A stretch of DNA of 64,000 nucleotides from Atherix ibis (taxonomy: Eukaryota; Arthropoda; Insecta; Diptera; Athericidae): the NCBI GenBank assembly GCA_958298945.1, contig OY282605.1, forward strand, positions 119,966,267 through 120,030,266, read 5' to 3'. Shown piece after piece: positions 11,997 to 22,560 of the stretch; position 1 is the first letter of the stretch; every line of letters begins with the position of its first letter. The notes beneath the pieces were generated by a model. That model saw nothing but the letters and a program-made list of their open reading frames with translations. It was not told where the DNA came from and did not search any database. Made by a program: the position numbers and the translations under genes.

Positions 11997-12939
11997 AAAT
12001 TTTTTTTTTACTAATTATCTGTTAATTTTAATTGCAATTGTTGTTGTACTCCTATTATATAATATTGTATATTATAAATTTAAATTGATGGCCATAGAAG
12101 TTTAAGGTCAAACCAATAAATACCAAATTGAAGAAATTTCAAAAAATAAAAAAAAATAAAAATAAAAACTATTTCATATGAATTATAGATTGCTATCTTT
12201 TTTTTCGAAAAAATTCAATTTTTCTTAAATACGAAACTAAAGAAAAATGTTGAGGATATGCCGTAAAAGAGGGAAAATATTTGAGACGATTTTTAAAAAT
12301 ACGAAATCAATGATGGAAATTAGGGCAAACTTTGAAGGTTTTCTATCAAATATATTATAGTTAGCGGATATGAAATAGTTTCATATACTATATTGTTAAT
12401 GTAAGAAAATTACAACAAAAAGAAAAAAACATTATACAATCCTGAATTGTATCTACAATATTTTTTTAACGGAAATAGGAAATGTACTATTTCTTTTGAA
12501 AAAGTTGTTATTGAATGATTTTTTAAAGATTTCATATTAATTAGGACAAATTTGATATAGATTTATAATGTGGGAGCTTACCTTGTCTATGTAGTTAATA
12601 TTGTTGAGGAAAAAAAAAACTCTCACGAAAATAATTATCATCATTTGATATGGATTTTGACATGGACTTTGAGCAGATGGTATTTGTTTACCCATCAATC
12701 ATCTACTTAAGGTATAAATAAATTTCATAATCTGTGTAGGTCAAAAATATTTCAAAAATAATATCTTAAAAATAACTTCTTAAAATAAAGTAAATGTTTT
12801 ACAAAAATTTTTTTTTGTGATTTTAAAGGTAAAATTAAATAAAATCTGATCTATTATATTACTTAAAATATGCCACAATAAATAGAATACAAGTCGTTTT
12901 TCAGTACTCCATTTTACTGAGGTAATTTTTGATGACAAT
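11997..12939. other. AT-rich gap
   Basis: I see no gene or recognisable repeat. Homopolymer A and T runs are frequent. Confidence 0.5.
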
Positions 12940-13210
12940 TTACAAAAATTGAGATTATAATTCGGGCATTGCTTGAGGAATATTCATTATTAAAGCTCTT
13001 TAAGAAAAAGTTTAACAGCGTCAAATTGCACGATCTTGGCGTTCAATTTGACGCTGTTGGACAGCAAAAAATCTCGAAATTATGCGTCCTGAGAACTTTT
13101 CACGCAATAAAGTAAAAATTTATCATGCTGTATAGCTCAAAATAACGTTTTTCATGCGGTCATAGCGGTCAAAAAAATATCGTTTATCATACGGTCATAG
13201 CGTTAAAAAT
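12940..13210 (-). pseudogene. Tc3-like (T1) transposase fragment with altered catalytic region
   Basis: On the minus strand the DNA aligns with the stretch around the third catalytic aspartate of Tc3-like transposases (a LLREKFPGR-IISR block followed by VNWPPRSCDLTPLDFFLW). It can be matched base by base with the fragments at 34.5 and 41.7 kb. In this copy the bases that should encode VNWPP have been replaced by an inverted copy of the neighbouring sequence, forming a perfect hairpin (13014-13058). On the far side (13147-13210) a unit of about 45 bp containing GGTCATAGCG is present twice. Confidence 0.6.
13014..13058. repeat. Perfect 15-bp hairpin inside T1 fragment
   Basis: Left arm 13014-13028 (AACAGCGTCAAATTG) and right arm 13044-13058 are exact reverse complements, with a 15-base loop. 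Sister fragments at 34.5 and 41.7 kb have the left arm but a different right arm, so the perfect pairing arose in this copy. Confidence 0.9.
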
Positions 13211-13346
13211 TGATGATAATGGTCCAATTTGCAAGATTTTTTTATGATACTTGTTTTATTTTTTCTGGTTTTCTTCTTAATTCTTGTATCTATTCAGAAG
13301 TTAGCTCAATGTTTTCAGTCTCTGGCAGCTCTTTTATGTTTGCTTT

Positions 13347-13447
13347 ATCAACTTCCAGATATGAACTACCCCATCAGACCGTATTGCTTCATCAACTTCC
13401 ATTTATGAACTACCCCATCAGATCGTATCTGATGGGGTAGTTCATAA
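13347..13447. repeat. 44-bp tandem duplication ending in a 20-bp hairpin
   Basis: A segment beginning ATCAACTTCCA occurs at 13347 and again at 13391 (offset 44), each copy containing ATGAACTACCCCATCAGA. The second copy is followed by its own inverse. Arms 13403-13422 and 13428-13447 pair perfectly over 20 bp around the 5-base loop TCGTA. This is an unusually strong stem-loop for an AT-rich region. A further near-repeat of ACTGTATTTTTT (13459 and about 13485) follows. Confidence 0.88.
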
Positions 13448-13519
13448 GTCGGGATGCAACTGTATTTTTTCCGAAGATTTGACTACTGTATTTTTTACGA
13501 AGAGTTGGTCTGAAGACAA

Positions 13520-14459
13520 CATGTTCAAAAAGTATCGCGAATTTTGTGTTTTTTTTCAAAAATTATTTATTTATTTATTAATATCTATTTTGTCCCCTTC
13601 AAAATAATCCCCACCAGATATTATACACTTGTGCAAACGTTTTTTCCATTTCTCGAAGCACTACAAAAAAATTTTTTTTTTGGATCTTGTTCAGTTCCTA
13701 CTTTGATGCCGTCTTAATCTCCTCAATCGTAGCGTAGCGTCGTCCATTCATCGGGCTCTTCACTTTCGGGCACAAGAAAAAGTCACTGGGGCCCAGATCT
13801 GGGGAGTACGGTGGATGCAGCATTATAAGTGTGTTGTTTTTGGCCAAAAATTCGCGCACAAGCAACGATGCGTGAGCAGAGGTGTTATCATGGTGCAAAA
13901 TCCAATTTTTGTTCTTCCACAAATACGGGCGTTTCTGGCGAATTGCTTCACGCAACTTGCACATAACTTGCAGGTAATATTCCTTTTTGACCGTTCTACC
14001 CTATGGCAAGAACTCATAATGCACCATGCCCCTGCAATACACTAGAAGAAAACTGTAAGCAAAACCTTCACATTCGACCGAACTTGGTGCGCTTTTTTCT
14101 GTCTTGGCTGGTGCGACAGCTTTCATTGGGATGGTTGAGCTTTGGTTTCCATGTCATAACCATAAGCCCATGATTCGTCACCAGTTATTAACCTCTGGAG
14201 CAAATTTGGGTAGTCACGGACAGAGTCCAACAGCTCCTTAGCAATGTTAATGCGATGTTGTTTTTGGTCGAAATTGAGCAAAAATCGAAGAAGAGTGCAA
14301 GCAAAGCAGCTGTCAAAAATTAACTGAACATTCAAAATGGCCGAACTTGTCGGCATAAGTGAGAGATATGAGTACCAACAAAACGCCAAAAAAATTGAAA
14401 ATCGAATATACGTAACCCGCGGAAATTCAAAATTCGGAATACTTTTTGAACAGACCTCG
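13520..14459 (-). mobile_element. Mariner M1 copy C, lacks N-terminal coding region
   Basis: The right end matches the M1 terminal repeat and is followed by TA at 14460-14461. The left terminus has lost its first bases. Reading on the minus strand, the 5' leader jumps from the CTTCGATTTTT leader to CAATTTCGACC, which removes the start codon and about 370 bp encoding the DNA-binding domain. The catalytic half is largely readable: GDESWAYGYD, then LHHDN-SAHASLLVREF and PPYSPDLGPSDFF. It abuts an M5 transposase fragment, so M1 appears to have inserted into M5. Confidence 0.88.
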
Positions 14460-14461
14460 TA

Positions 14462-15010
14462 TCTCATTCAAGCTCTAAAAGCTTTTACCAAGTGGTCAAA
14501 CTTGTATGTGGTTTCGCATTATCCTGTTGGAACACTATACCTTTCCTATTGACCAATTCTGTACCTTTTTTTTAAGTGAATCATTCAATATGTCCAATTG
14601 ATGACAGTACACTTCAGAATTGATCGTTGTGTTGCTCGGTAGAACCCGAAAATAAACGATTCCTTTGAAATCCCACCAAACAGATAGAATAACCATTTTT
14701 TGATGAATATTGGCTTTCGAAGTGCTTTGAGCCGGTTCATATTTTCTACTCCAGGTTAGACAACCCACTTCTTGTTCCCAGTGATGATACGCTTCCTAAA
14801 TGGATCAATTTCTTGGCGTTTGAGAAGCAAATCACAACTGTCAATGCGATGGCACAAATTTTTTTCCTATAAGAAGATGAGGAACCCATATATCGAGGTT
14901 TGAGATAATACCTAGCCGTGTCAAATTATCATGAACAGTCGAATTCAATAAATTTAATCTTTCAGCGATCTCACGAGTTACGAGAGTCCAACCGTTTTTC
15001 CAAAACTTCT
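14462..15010 (-). pseudogene. Cecropia/mellifera-like mariner transposase fragment (M5)
   Basis: The minus strand reads EIAERLNLLNSTVH, then WVPHLL, then RIITGNKKWV (the aspartate of the usual GDEKW block is Asn), MVILSVWWDFKGIVYF, INSEVYCHQLD, and NRKGIVFQQDNAKPHTSL, the second catalytic block. Motif wording matches mariners of the cecropia/mellifera type, the group that includes human Hsmar1. Stops and frameshifts are frequent. The C-terminal third is absent because the sequence stops where M1 copy C begins, and the N-terminal side stops at the M2 copy. Confidence 0.75.
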
Positions 15011-15017
15011 CAGCAAT

Positions 15018-16196
15018 CTCACTTTTCCAACCGTTTTTCCAAAATTTTTATCCCGTCCAAAAAATAGGATTTCAGAAGTTCTGCAAAATACTCATCCGTT
15101 TGTGCAATGACGTCCTCGTTGGAAGTGAACCGTCGTCCGCCAAGCCATTTCTTCAGATTGGGGAAAAGAAAATAGTCACTCGGGACCAAATCTGGTGAAT
15201 AAGCGGGATGCTGCAACAATTCCATTCTCAATTCCACAATTTTGGCCATGAAAACAGCGCAGGTGTGCACACGCGCATTGTCCTGATGCAAGAGGATTTT
15301 TTTTTCTCCAGATGGGGGCGTTTCTCTTTGATTTCCTCGCTCAACCGTTGCAATAACGACGCGTAATACGCTCCTGTTATTGTTTTTTCTTTTTCCAAGT
15401 AGTCGATAAAAATGATGCCCTGCGAATCCCAAAAGACCGTGGCCATCACCTTGCCGGCCGATGGCACAGTTTTTGCCTTCTTCGGAGCCTGTTCACCCTT
15501 GAAAATCCACTGTGATGACTGTCTCTTCGTTTCTGGAGTGTAGTAGTGTATCCAGGTTATATACACTACACAGTGACATATCGATGAAGGAATTCGGCAG
15601 GATTGCGATGAAAGAGTGCCAACATAGCCTCAGAGTCCACTGCACGATTGCGCTTATTCTCCTCTGAGAGCAAACGCGGCACCCATCTTGCCGAAATTTT
15701 TTTCACAGACAATTTTTCATGCAAAATTGAAGCGACTGTACCTTGTGATATGCCCGTGGCCTCAACTAATTCGCGCATTTTAATTTGCCGATCGTTCAAA
15801 ATCAGATCGTGGATTTTGTCGATGATTTCAGGAGTAGACACCTCAAGTGGGCGTCCTGAACGATGTTCATCTTTTGTGGATGAACGACCACGTTTAAATT
15901 CATTCACCCAATTGTGAATCGTCGCAAACACAGGTGCAGATATGCCATGAACTGCATCCAACTCGGCTTTGATTTCTTTCGGGCTTAAGCCTTTCAAATG
16001 GAGATGTTTGATGACAGCCTTAAACTCGCTTTTTTCCATTGTTATGCACAAATAAATGTCGTTAACTTTAATCGACGATAGAAATTGACCTACGCTATCA
16101 ATCAAGCTGAAATTTTGGCTACTTACAAAAAAAATCTTTACCGACACTACGAGCGCAATTTCTTGGATTTTTTAAGGACTTATTGAACGACCCTCG
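15018..16196 (-). mobile_element. Mariner M2 copy 1, one end truncated
   Basis: The right end carries the M2 terminal repeat (inverted CGAGGGTCGTTCAATAAGT) next to TA at 16197-16198. The left terminus and the last codons of the transposase are missing: similarity to the full copy at 44.6 kb begins near 15018. A 19-bp stretch (TCCAACCGTTTTTCCAAAA) occurs on both sides of the breakpoint (about 14988 and 15037), so the truncation may have involved a short duplication. It lies directly against the M5 fragment. Confidence 0.88.
15019..16039 (-). pseudogene. Broken irritans-type mariner transposase (M2 copy 1)
   Basis: The frame starts at the ATG at 16039 (MEKSEFKAVIKHL) and runs through two helix-turn-helix regions, the linker WVPRLLSEENKRN and FLHRYVTV, then stops. 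The codons for the first catalytic block (DETW) have been overwritten by TGTAGTGTATATA-like sequence near 15551-15567. Coding resumes with TWIHYYTPETKRQ and KVMATVFWDSQG. A frame change follows in the KKK stretch before the second catalytic block. The last part (AKIVELRMELLQHPAYSPDLVPSDYF) keeps D34D spacing. At least two inactivating lesions are present. Confidence 0.88.
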
Positions 16197-16198
16197 TA

Positions 16199-18780
16199 TT
16201 ATTCGCCAGTTTGCATCAAATAATGTGTCTTCATCAGCAAACGAAATTACTTTCCGAACAACCCAATGGTTAAAAAGCCATATTGTAAAATGGTAAACTA
16301 TAAGCAAAATTCAATTAATCTTTAAAAATATATTTATTAAATCATTTTTAAAATTATATTACTAGACTTTCTGAATTATAAAATGAATAATTCTTCATAT
16401 TTTCATAATAGTAGAAAATTTATTTCTTAAAACAAAACAAAAAAAATAGAAAGAAAATTTACATACCTCATTTTATTATTTTATTATTCTCAAATTATAT
16501 AATTTAGTTATGTGCATAAACAGTATTGTCTTTTTTTTTGTTTTAATATGGCCCGAAAATGATTGGTCTTTTTCCAGAAAAACAAGCAGGTATTGTTGAA
16601 AGTTTTATTAGAAAGTGCAAGTAAATAGTCTATATTAAATAACCGTAGTAGAAAATTGCTAAAAATAACCAAAAAAAAAAAAAACTTTTATAAGAAAAAA
16701 ATTATTTACAATAATAAGAAAAAAAAGATAATAATAAATTTATCTAAGCTAAAAGATTCAGATAATGAAGAACATTTCTATGAGTCTATGCGGAAGTTCA
16801 GTTCAATAATTCACCAAAAATAGTTGGTCGACAACAAAAGAAGTACTTTCTTCGATCAATTAAAGATAATGCCCGGATACTCTAAGTTAAATAATATTTA
16901 ATCGATTATTATTGTAAAGATTCAAAATAGACATTTTTCAATTATAAATCCACCATACGACTGTTGGGGATTTTAAATTCAATTTGATTAGCTAATAACT
17001 ATTGAGCCCTGATATTAGTTGTTACTTTTTTTTCTTCTTCTTCTGGATCATCTTTGATCTATTACAGTCAAAACATTTCCTATTCAATTAAAGTTTACAT
17101 TTATTTCCATCAAATAAACCTCCTCAATAAGTATGTACTTAGTTTGGAAGTTTTTCTTTATTATCTAAGCTTTATTATAATAAAAATAGAAAAGATACGT
17201 TTTTCGTTTGGAAATTTGTTTTTTCTTTTTTTTTTGTCGATCTCCACCTTATTTTTAAAAAAATTCGATTTCATTTAAAATTCAACGATCAAAAGAAATA
17301 TTGTTCATAAAGAGAAAAATATTGATTCTTCTATTAAAAGAAAACTATTAACTCGATAATAGCATAATTTTCTATATAACAAGTAGTTAATAAAACTGAT
17401 CTATTACATAGTTCAGTAGTATCTAAAAAAAAAAAAAACAACTATGCTTTCTTTGAGGTAGTATTCGAATGGAGTTTCATTTTCATTTCTACTCGTATTT
17501 TGATATTATTACTAAATTCCATTGTATCAAACATGACCGACAAATTTTCTATTATTTACTCGTTTATTAAAGTTCTTCTTCTATTTGTTTTTTTTTTTTT
17601 TTGTTCGAACAACATTTTTATTTTTTATATGGTAGAAATAGTTAGGAAGAAATATGAAGCTAAGAAGAAGAAAAAATGATTGATATCAAACTCATGATTA
17701 TAAGAAAAATAAACATAGAAACAGTCATGAATGATTTGTGCTGGCGTATGACATAATCTTTGCTAACCAAACTTCCCATTTCTCTTTTCGAATAGAAACT
17801 GTTTTGGTGAATCTTTGTTGATGTGAATTGCCACTTAAATCTGTACCTACACACTATAAATTTTATGCCTTACAATTCAAATGTACATTTTCGAATGTTA
17901 AAGTTGGATTAAAGAAGAAGTGAAAAACTGATTTTCTTTCTTTAGTTTTGATGAATACGAGATCAGGTTAAAGACAACGGCAAACTGGTAATACCATCGC
18001 TAAAACAGACACTTTAAGTTGAAGAAAGATGAATAAATTCAAATGCAAGCGCGTTTTCCTCTCTGAGGTCTGCGAAAAAAAGGTATGCAAATTATGGAAA
18101 TCATAACAAAACCGTTCAAGTGTATATGGTGCAGAAGAAGAGGTGCACGAAAAAGTCACGCTCTCTGGTGAAATGTAACAGAGTGGTGGATAATACGTGT
18201 AGCTGTGGTGAATAGTCTTGGAAGTCTTTCTTTCTTTTGTTAGTCGAACGTTTTTTTTTGGCATTCTTTGTTTTGACATTATTTTTATACATTTTGTACT
18301 AGTTGTACTAGTAAGAAATAATATTAATTGTAAGCAAAATAAATAAAAACCAATAGTCTATGTGGTGTAGTAGAAAAGTAATGAGAAAAGAAAAATAATT
18401 GATTTTTTTGCCTTTTTTTCAAGATGACTTACTTTTAAATGGTTTTTGAACTTGGGGAGCAAAAAAAATGCATACGAATTTTGATCAAGTGCATTTTGAG
18501 GTGATCAGGTGGGGAGGGGGGCATGTTTGACTCGGGAACTACATGAGTTGTTGTGATGGTTGTGTGACGGGGGGGTCTTGGTAGAACATCCAAGTAACAT
18601 ATGTATAATATCCAATCTAACACCAAAATCTATTTGATCTAACCTCAAAAGAGTGTTTAGTTGTTCCATATTTTGTATGGTGAATAAAAGAAAGTTACAC
18701 AGAATAAGATGAGGTGAATAGGATATTGGGAACCACAGGAATTTATTTTCCCGAGAAAAACTCGTTGATAAAAATGCTTG
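16199..18780. other. AT-rich region with a few more balanced patches
   Basis: No gene is supported. A 103-codon minus-strand frame at 17968-18279 (MSKQRMPKKN...) and a plus-strand frame at 17054-17278 lack any domain signal. The block 18430-18640 contains a G-rich patch (GGTGGGGAGGGGGGC near 18510) on the plus strand. These patches could be host regulatory or untranslated sequence, but nothing decides that. Confidence 0.35.
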
Positions 18781-19114
18781 TTATCTGCAATGAACGATCT
18801 GCCACGAACAATTTGATCCTCTCATGGGCTCACCAATCAGCTTCATTGTTAACACATGGTCCAACTTTACAATAATACTTAATTGTTCCACATGTTTATT
18901 AGTTTTAAATGTTGTAGGCCTATTTAAGCGTATTTTCGCACATCTTGGCTCTTCAAAAGTATTATTTGCTCTGCTGTTCATAAGGAATGTTCCCCAAAAG
19001 CTCATCAAACCCGCGAATTCAGCAGGCTTAACCCAAAATTTAATGACATATCGTTACCAAGAAATTTTGCTGTTTAATTTTTATGTAACGCACTTTACTT
19101 ATCACCGTCTATAG
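18781..19114. other. Overlapping unidentified open frames on both strands
   Basis: A plus-strand frame (18824-19114, 96 codons) and a minus-strand frame (18781-19008, 75 codons) overlap in a patch with more balanced composition than its surroundings. Neither translation is recognisable. It may be an eroded exon or transposon piece. Confidence 0.2.
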
Positions 19115-21180
19115 GGTCAGGCAATTACGGGACCAAATTAAAAGTGCGTCTTACGAGGGACTAATGTGCAAGCTTTGTGAAGTGATAGTCCGCAGTATTC
19201 CCAGATTGCTCCCATTAATGCTTGATAATTATAAGTAATTTAAATATATTAGATATAATTTTTAATTAATATTTTTAATTTTGTCCGAACAATATTGGCT
19301 ATTTTTTTTAATTAATTATTTTTATTTAATATAATTAGTAATTTTTTTTTTGGGTTATAGATAAGGTTTTTTAGATATATTTTATAGCGCCATGACCATG
19401 AGTTCATTTGGCAACCAAATATATCGTGTGGATAGGCCTTACGAGTTATGAGTCAAATAGTGATGTTTCATGTCATTAAATTTTGTGAAGCATGTTTGAA
19501 AAAAATATTTTGCGGTCCAGAAGCGACCCTACAATATGGACGAAAAATCGTAGCTGAGTGGCACAATATCAGTAGACGGGACAAGTGAGGTTGCCAAAAC
19601 CTGAATTTTGAGCTGTTTGCGTTCCAAAAATTTCGGTAAGGTTTATGGGTAATCTGGTTTGGGGATTGCTAGCTACTCGAAATAACTCGATAAAAAAATC
19701 CTGCTATTAGATCAATGTGTGTATCAACAAGTGCGTAGAGGTGCATTTAAGATAATCGTTTTTGCAAAATTCCTTTATAACCCGTATCCCAACGTAAGCT
19801 CGATAAACCTATTTTTAAGTAGGTTAAGTACAGGACAATTTAATAGGCGATAAATAGCTTCCTTAACAGCATAGCTCTAGCTAAAATTAATTATATTGGC
19901 TTGATTAGAGAAGGAAATTATCTCATTGTTATTAATAAATGCAAAGTAATAATAGGAAAAACAAATTTGAAAATTTTGTTTTTGAAAACAAAACAAACAT
20001 AAAACAATTTTTAATTTAATTTTTAATTTATTAAAAATTTTACTTTAAATAAATATTTTTTTTAAATATTTTAATTTGTCACGTGGTTTATTTTCCTTTA
20101 AAAAAAACTTTGCATAAATAAGAATGAAAACAGATAAAGAAATGAAATTCATTTTATAATCATAAAAAGTGTTTTAGATAAAAAATAAATCTGAATGAGT
20201 TCATGACATAAAAACATCAATGTTATGTGTTTTGAAAATTTTTGAATTCTTTTATAAAATTCAGTGATTTTTTATTTAATAAGAATTAAAATGAAAAATC
20301 TAAAAAAAATTATTTATTATTTTTTTTCTAGTATAAGTAAAATAAGAAAATGCAATGTGCTATTATTGAGTTAAATGTTGTATAAACAAATTAGATATGC
20401 AGATTTTTAACTAGATTAGAAATTTTTTAATTTTTTATTCGAAGAATGGTTAAAAAGTTTCTCTACTGAACGATTATTATTAATTTTTTTCTTCAAATAA
20501 AACAGAAAAAAAATTAATAATAGTTAAAAATCGTGGAAGAAAAAGCGAGTTACAAGTCTTCAAAAGAATTGAGAAAATTGTATAGTCTAAAAATATGAAT
20601 AAGATAATTTTAATAACGTGCAAAAAAATAAGCCTAACATTATTGGTCCCGAAGCTTAAAGAAAAAAAATTAAGTAATGTGAAGAAGCTTATAAAATTGG
20701 GGAAAATTAGAAATGAAAGACTGAAATTGTTTTTAGAACAATGGAGCTGGCTCAAAATTTTATTCCAACTTCAGATGGGTTCTACGGAAGAAAGAAGTTT
20801 TTCTATTCTTTACCAAATGAAAAATACAAGCGAAAATATATAGTACTTGTTCGAAGCCATAAAGATAGAAAAATAATAATAGTATAAAGGTAATTTCTAT
20901 AATATGTAATTTAATTTCCGTATGTTAGCATAAAAAATGAAATTTATTATTTGTTTTATTTTTATAAATTATTTTCGAATTTGTCGTAGAATAGATGTAA
21001 TTCGTGGAAATATTTCAAAATCGTTTAAAAAAGACCGTATCAACAAAAGTTGGGCAATAACTTTCTTTGATTGAAAGAATGTTGAGGAAATTTTATTTTA
21101 ACCAAAGAAATTGGAGGAGAACATACTTTACAGGAGTAATTCCAGTTAACATGAAGTAAAATTACATTGTGGGAGTTTTG
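19115..21180. other. Mixed non-coding stretch
   Basis: 19360-19870 is less AT-biased and contains GCGCCATGACCATGAG, loosely echoed by GCGCCACAATCATGAG near 31588, suggesting an uncharacterised dispersed repeat. The rest (19,900-21,180) is A/T-rich with no recognisable coding content. Confidence 0.3.
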
Positions 21181-21214
21181 AAGGCCCACTCTCACATATA
21201 GAGAAATTGTATTG

Positions 21215-21308
21215 CTTAGAGTAGAGGTCTACCGATGCTCTCACAACATTTCGACCTTTAAATCAGAAATTGTATTGCTTTCTACAAATGTTACTGGTCT
21301 ACTCTAAG
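21215..21308. repeat. 11-bp inverted repeat enclosing 72 bp
   Basis: CTTAGAGTAGA (21215-21225) pairs exactly with TCTACTCTAAG (21298-21308). The direct repeat AGAAATTGTATTGCTT also occurs twice here (about 21202 and 21265). It may be a very small foldback element; no TA or longer duplication was confirmed. Confidence 0.5.
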
Positions 21309-22560
21309 AGTCTTCCGACTTCTTTTCTAGCCCACAACTAACATAAACGTTCAACGACACATGCCTCCGTGGATCATCGTTTTGCATAGGCCAGGCCAGG
21401 CCAGTCCAGGCCACCCAACAATCCCCGAAATGGCAGAGTATAGAACAAATTTTCGCGCAAAATAAACCTCTGCAAGCAATACCCTCCTTGGTAATACTTA
21501 TTATGTTGCCTACTAGCGCACACCAACCAACACAATTGCCCCCACACCACATCCATCAGCTAGCCGGGCACTGTGCCGTACCGTGCCAAAATATTATACT
21601 TACCACCAACGCGAACCAACCACCAGCAGAGCCAACAACCACAACAGCACTACGCTATCATCGATCAACGATCTTGTTGGAATAAATCGTTTGATACTCA
21701 ATTTTACCGTGATCACTACTTAACTTGCACCGTTCGAGATCGCACATATCTAGTGTTTCTGTGTTGTTTTTTTTCTGTGTTCGATCTTGTAACAATTAAT
21801 TAAGTAAATAATTTTAATTTGTGCTTTTAATATTATCTATTTGGTTTTTACTTTCAAACATCAAATGAACATTTTTATTGGAAATATTTAAACAAATCGA
21901 ACAAATTCATAGTAAATAAATAATAAGAAATAAATCAATATTGATAAGAGTAGTAAAAGAAGAATTCGAAAGACATTAGAATAGACTAGAAAGAAAAATC
22001 AAATCAATTCACATCAGTTGTTTGCGGTTGCGTTATTGAAATTGTTGATCATCACTTACGATATTGTCTACAGCGTTGTCTCCAACTACTGTCGCCACAA
22101 CTAGTATTGGCATTTTCATTTATTGTTTTATATCATAAATTATTTGATACACTTAGTACTGATCCCGCTCGACAATATTAGACTTGCATCTAGTATCTAG
22201 TTTTCTAGTATCGACTACATAATATCCATCAACAGTAGTGCACACCTAGTACGCAGTAGACTAGCGACTATTTGACGGGCGATCTTCCAAAGCCGTTTTC
22301 CTTGAGTAGTACGGCAGCGAATCTTATTGTCTTCTATAGATGGTTGCATCTTGTTAAGACCCGCTAACAAACAGCAAGAGTTACAGCAGTATCTATCTAC
22401 GAGCCACAAACCAGAGATCAGTTGAGATTTTCAAGTTGAAAGCTTTAAACTTGTACGCGTTCGTCTGTCTATTGATCAGTAGTAAATAGACGCGCTACGA
22501 TTTACATCGTAGAATTTGTTATTGACAAAACGAAAATCGTTTATAGATAACGAATTAAAA
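21309..22560. other. Compositionally distinct block, candidate host 5' region
   Basis: In contrast to the flanks, this block is rich in C and in CA-type words (CCAGGCCAGGCCAGTCCAGG near 21391; CAACAACCACAACAGCAC near 21640) and contains few long A/T runs at 21,350-21,700 and 22,000-22,500. It also contains ATCAGTTGAG at about 22417, similar to an arthropod initiator (TCAGTT). No open frame has coding character. A promoter plus untranslated first exon of a host gene with a very long first intron would fit, on either strand, but this is inference. RNA data would be needed. Confidence 0.25.

Noticed and set aside
17968..18279. 103-codon minus-strand frame as a host gene
   Set aside because: No recognisable domain, no splice or promoter context, and composition does not distinguish it from a chance open frame.
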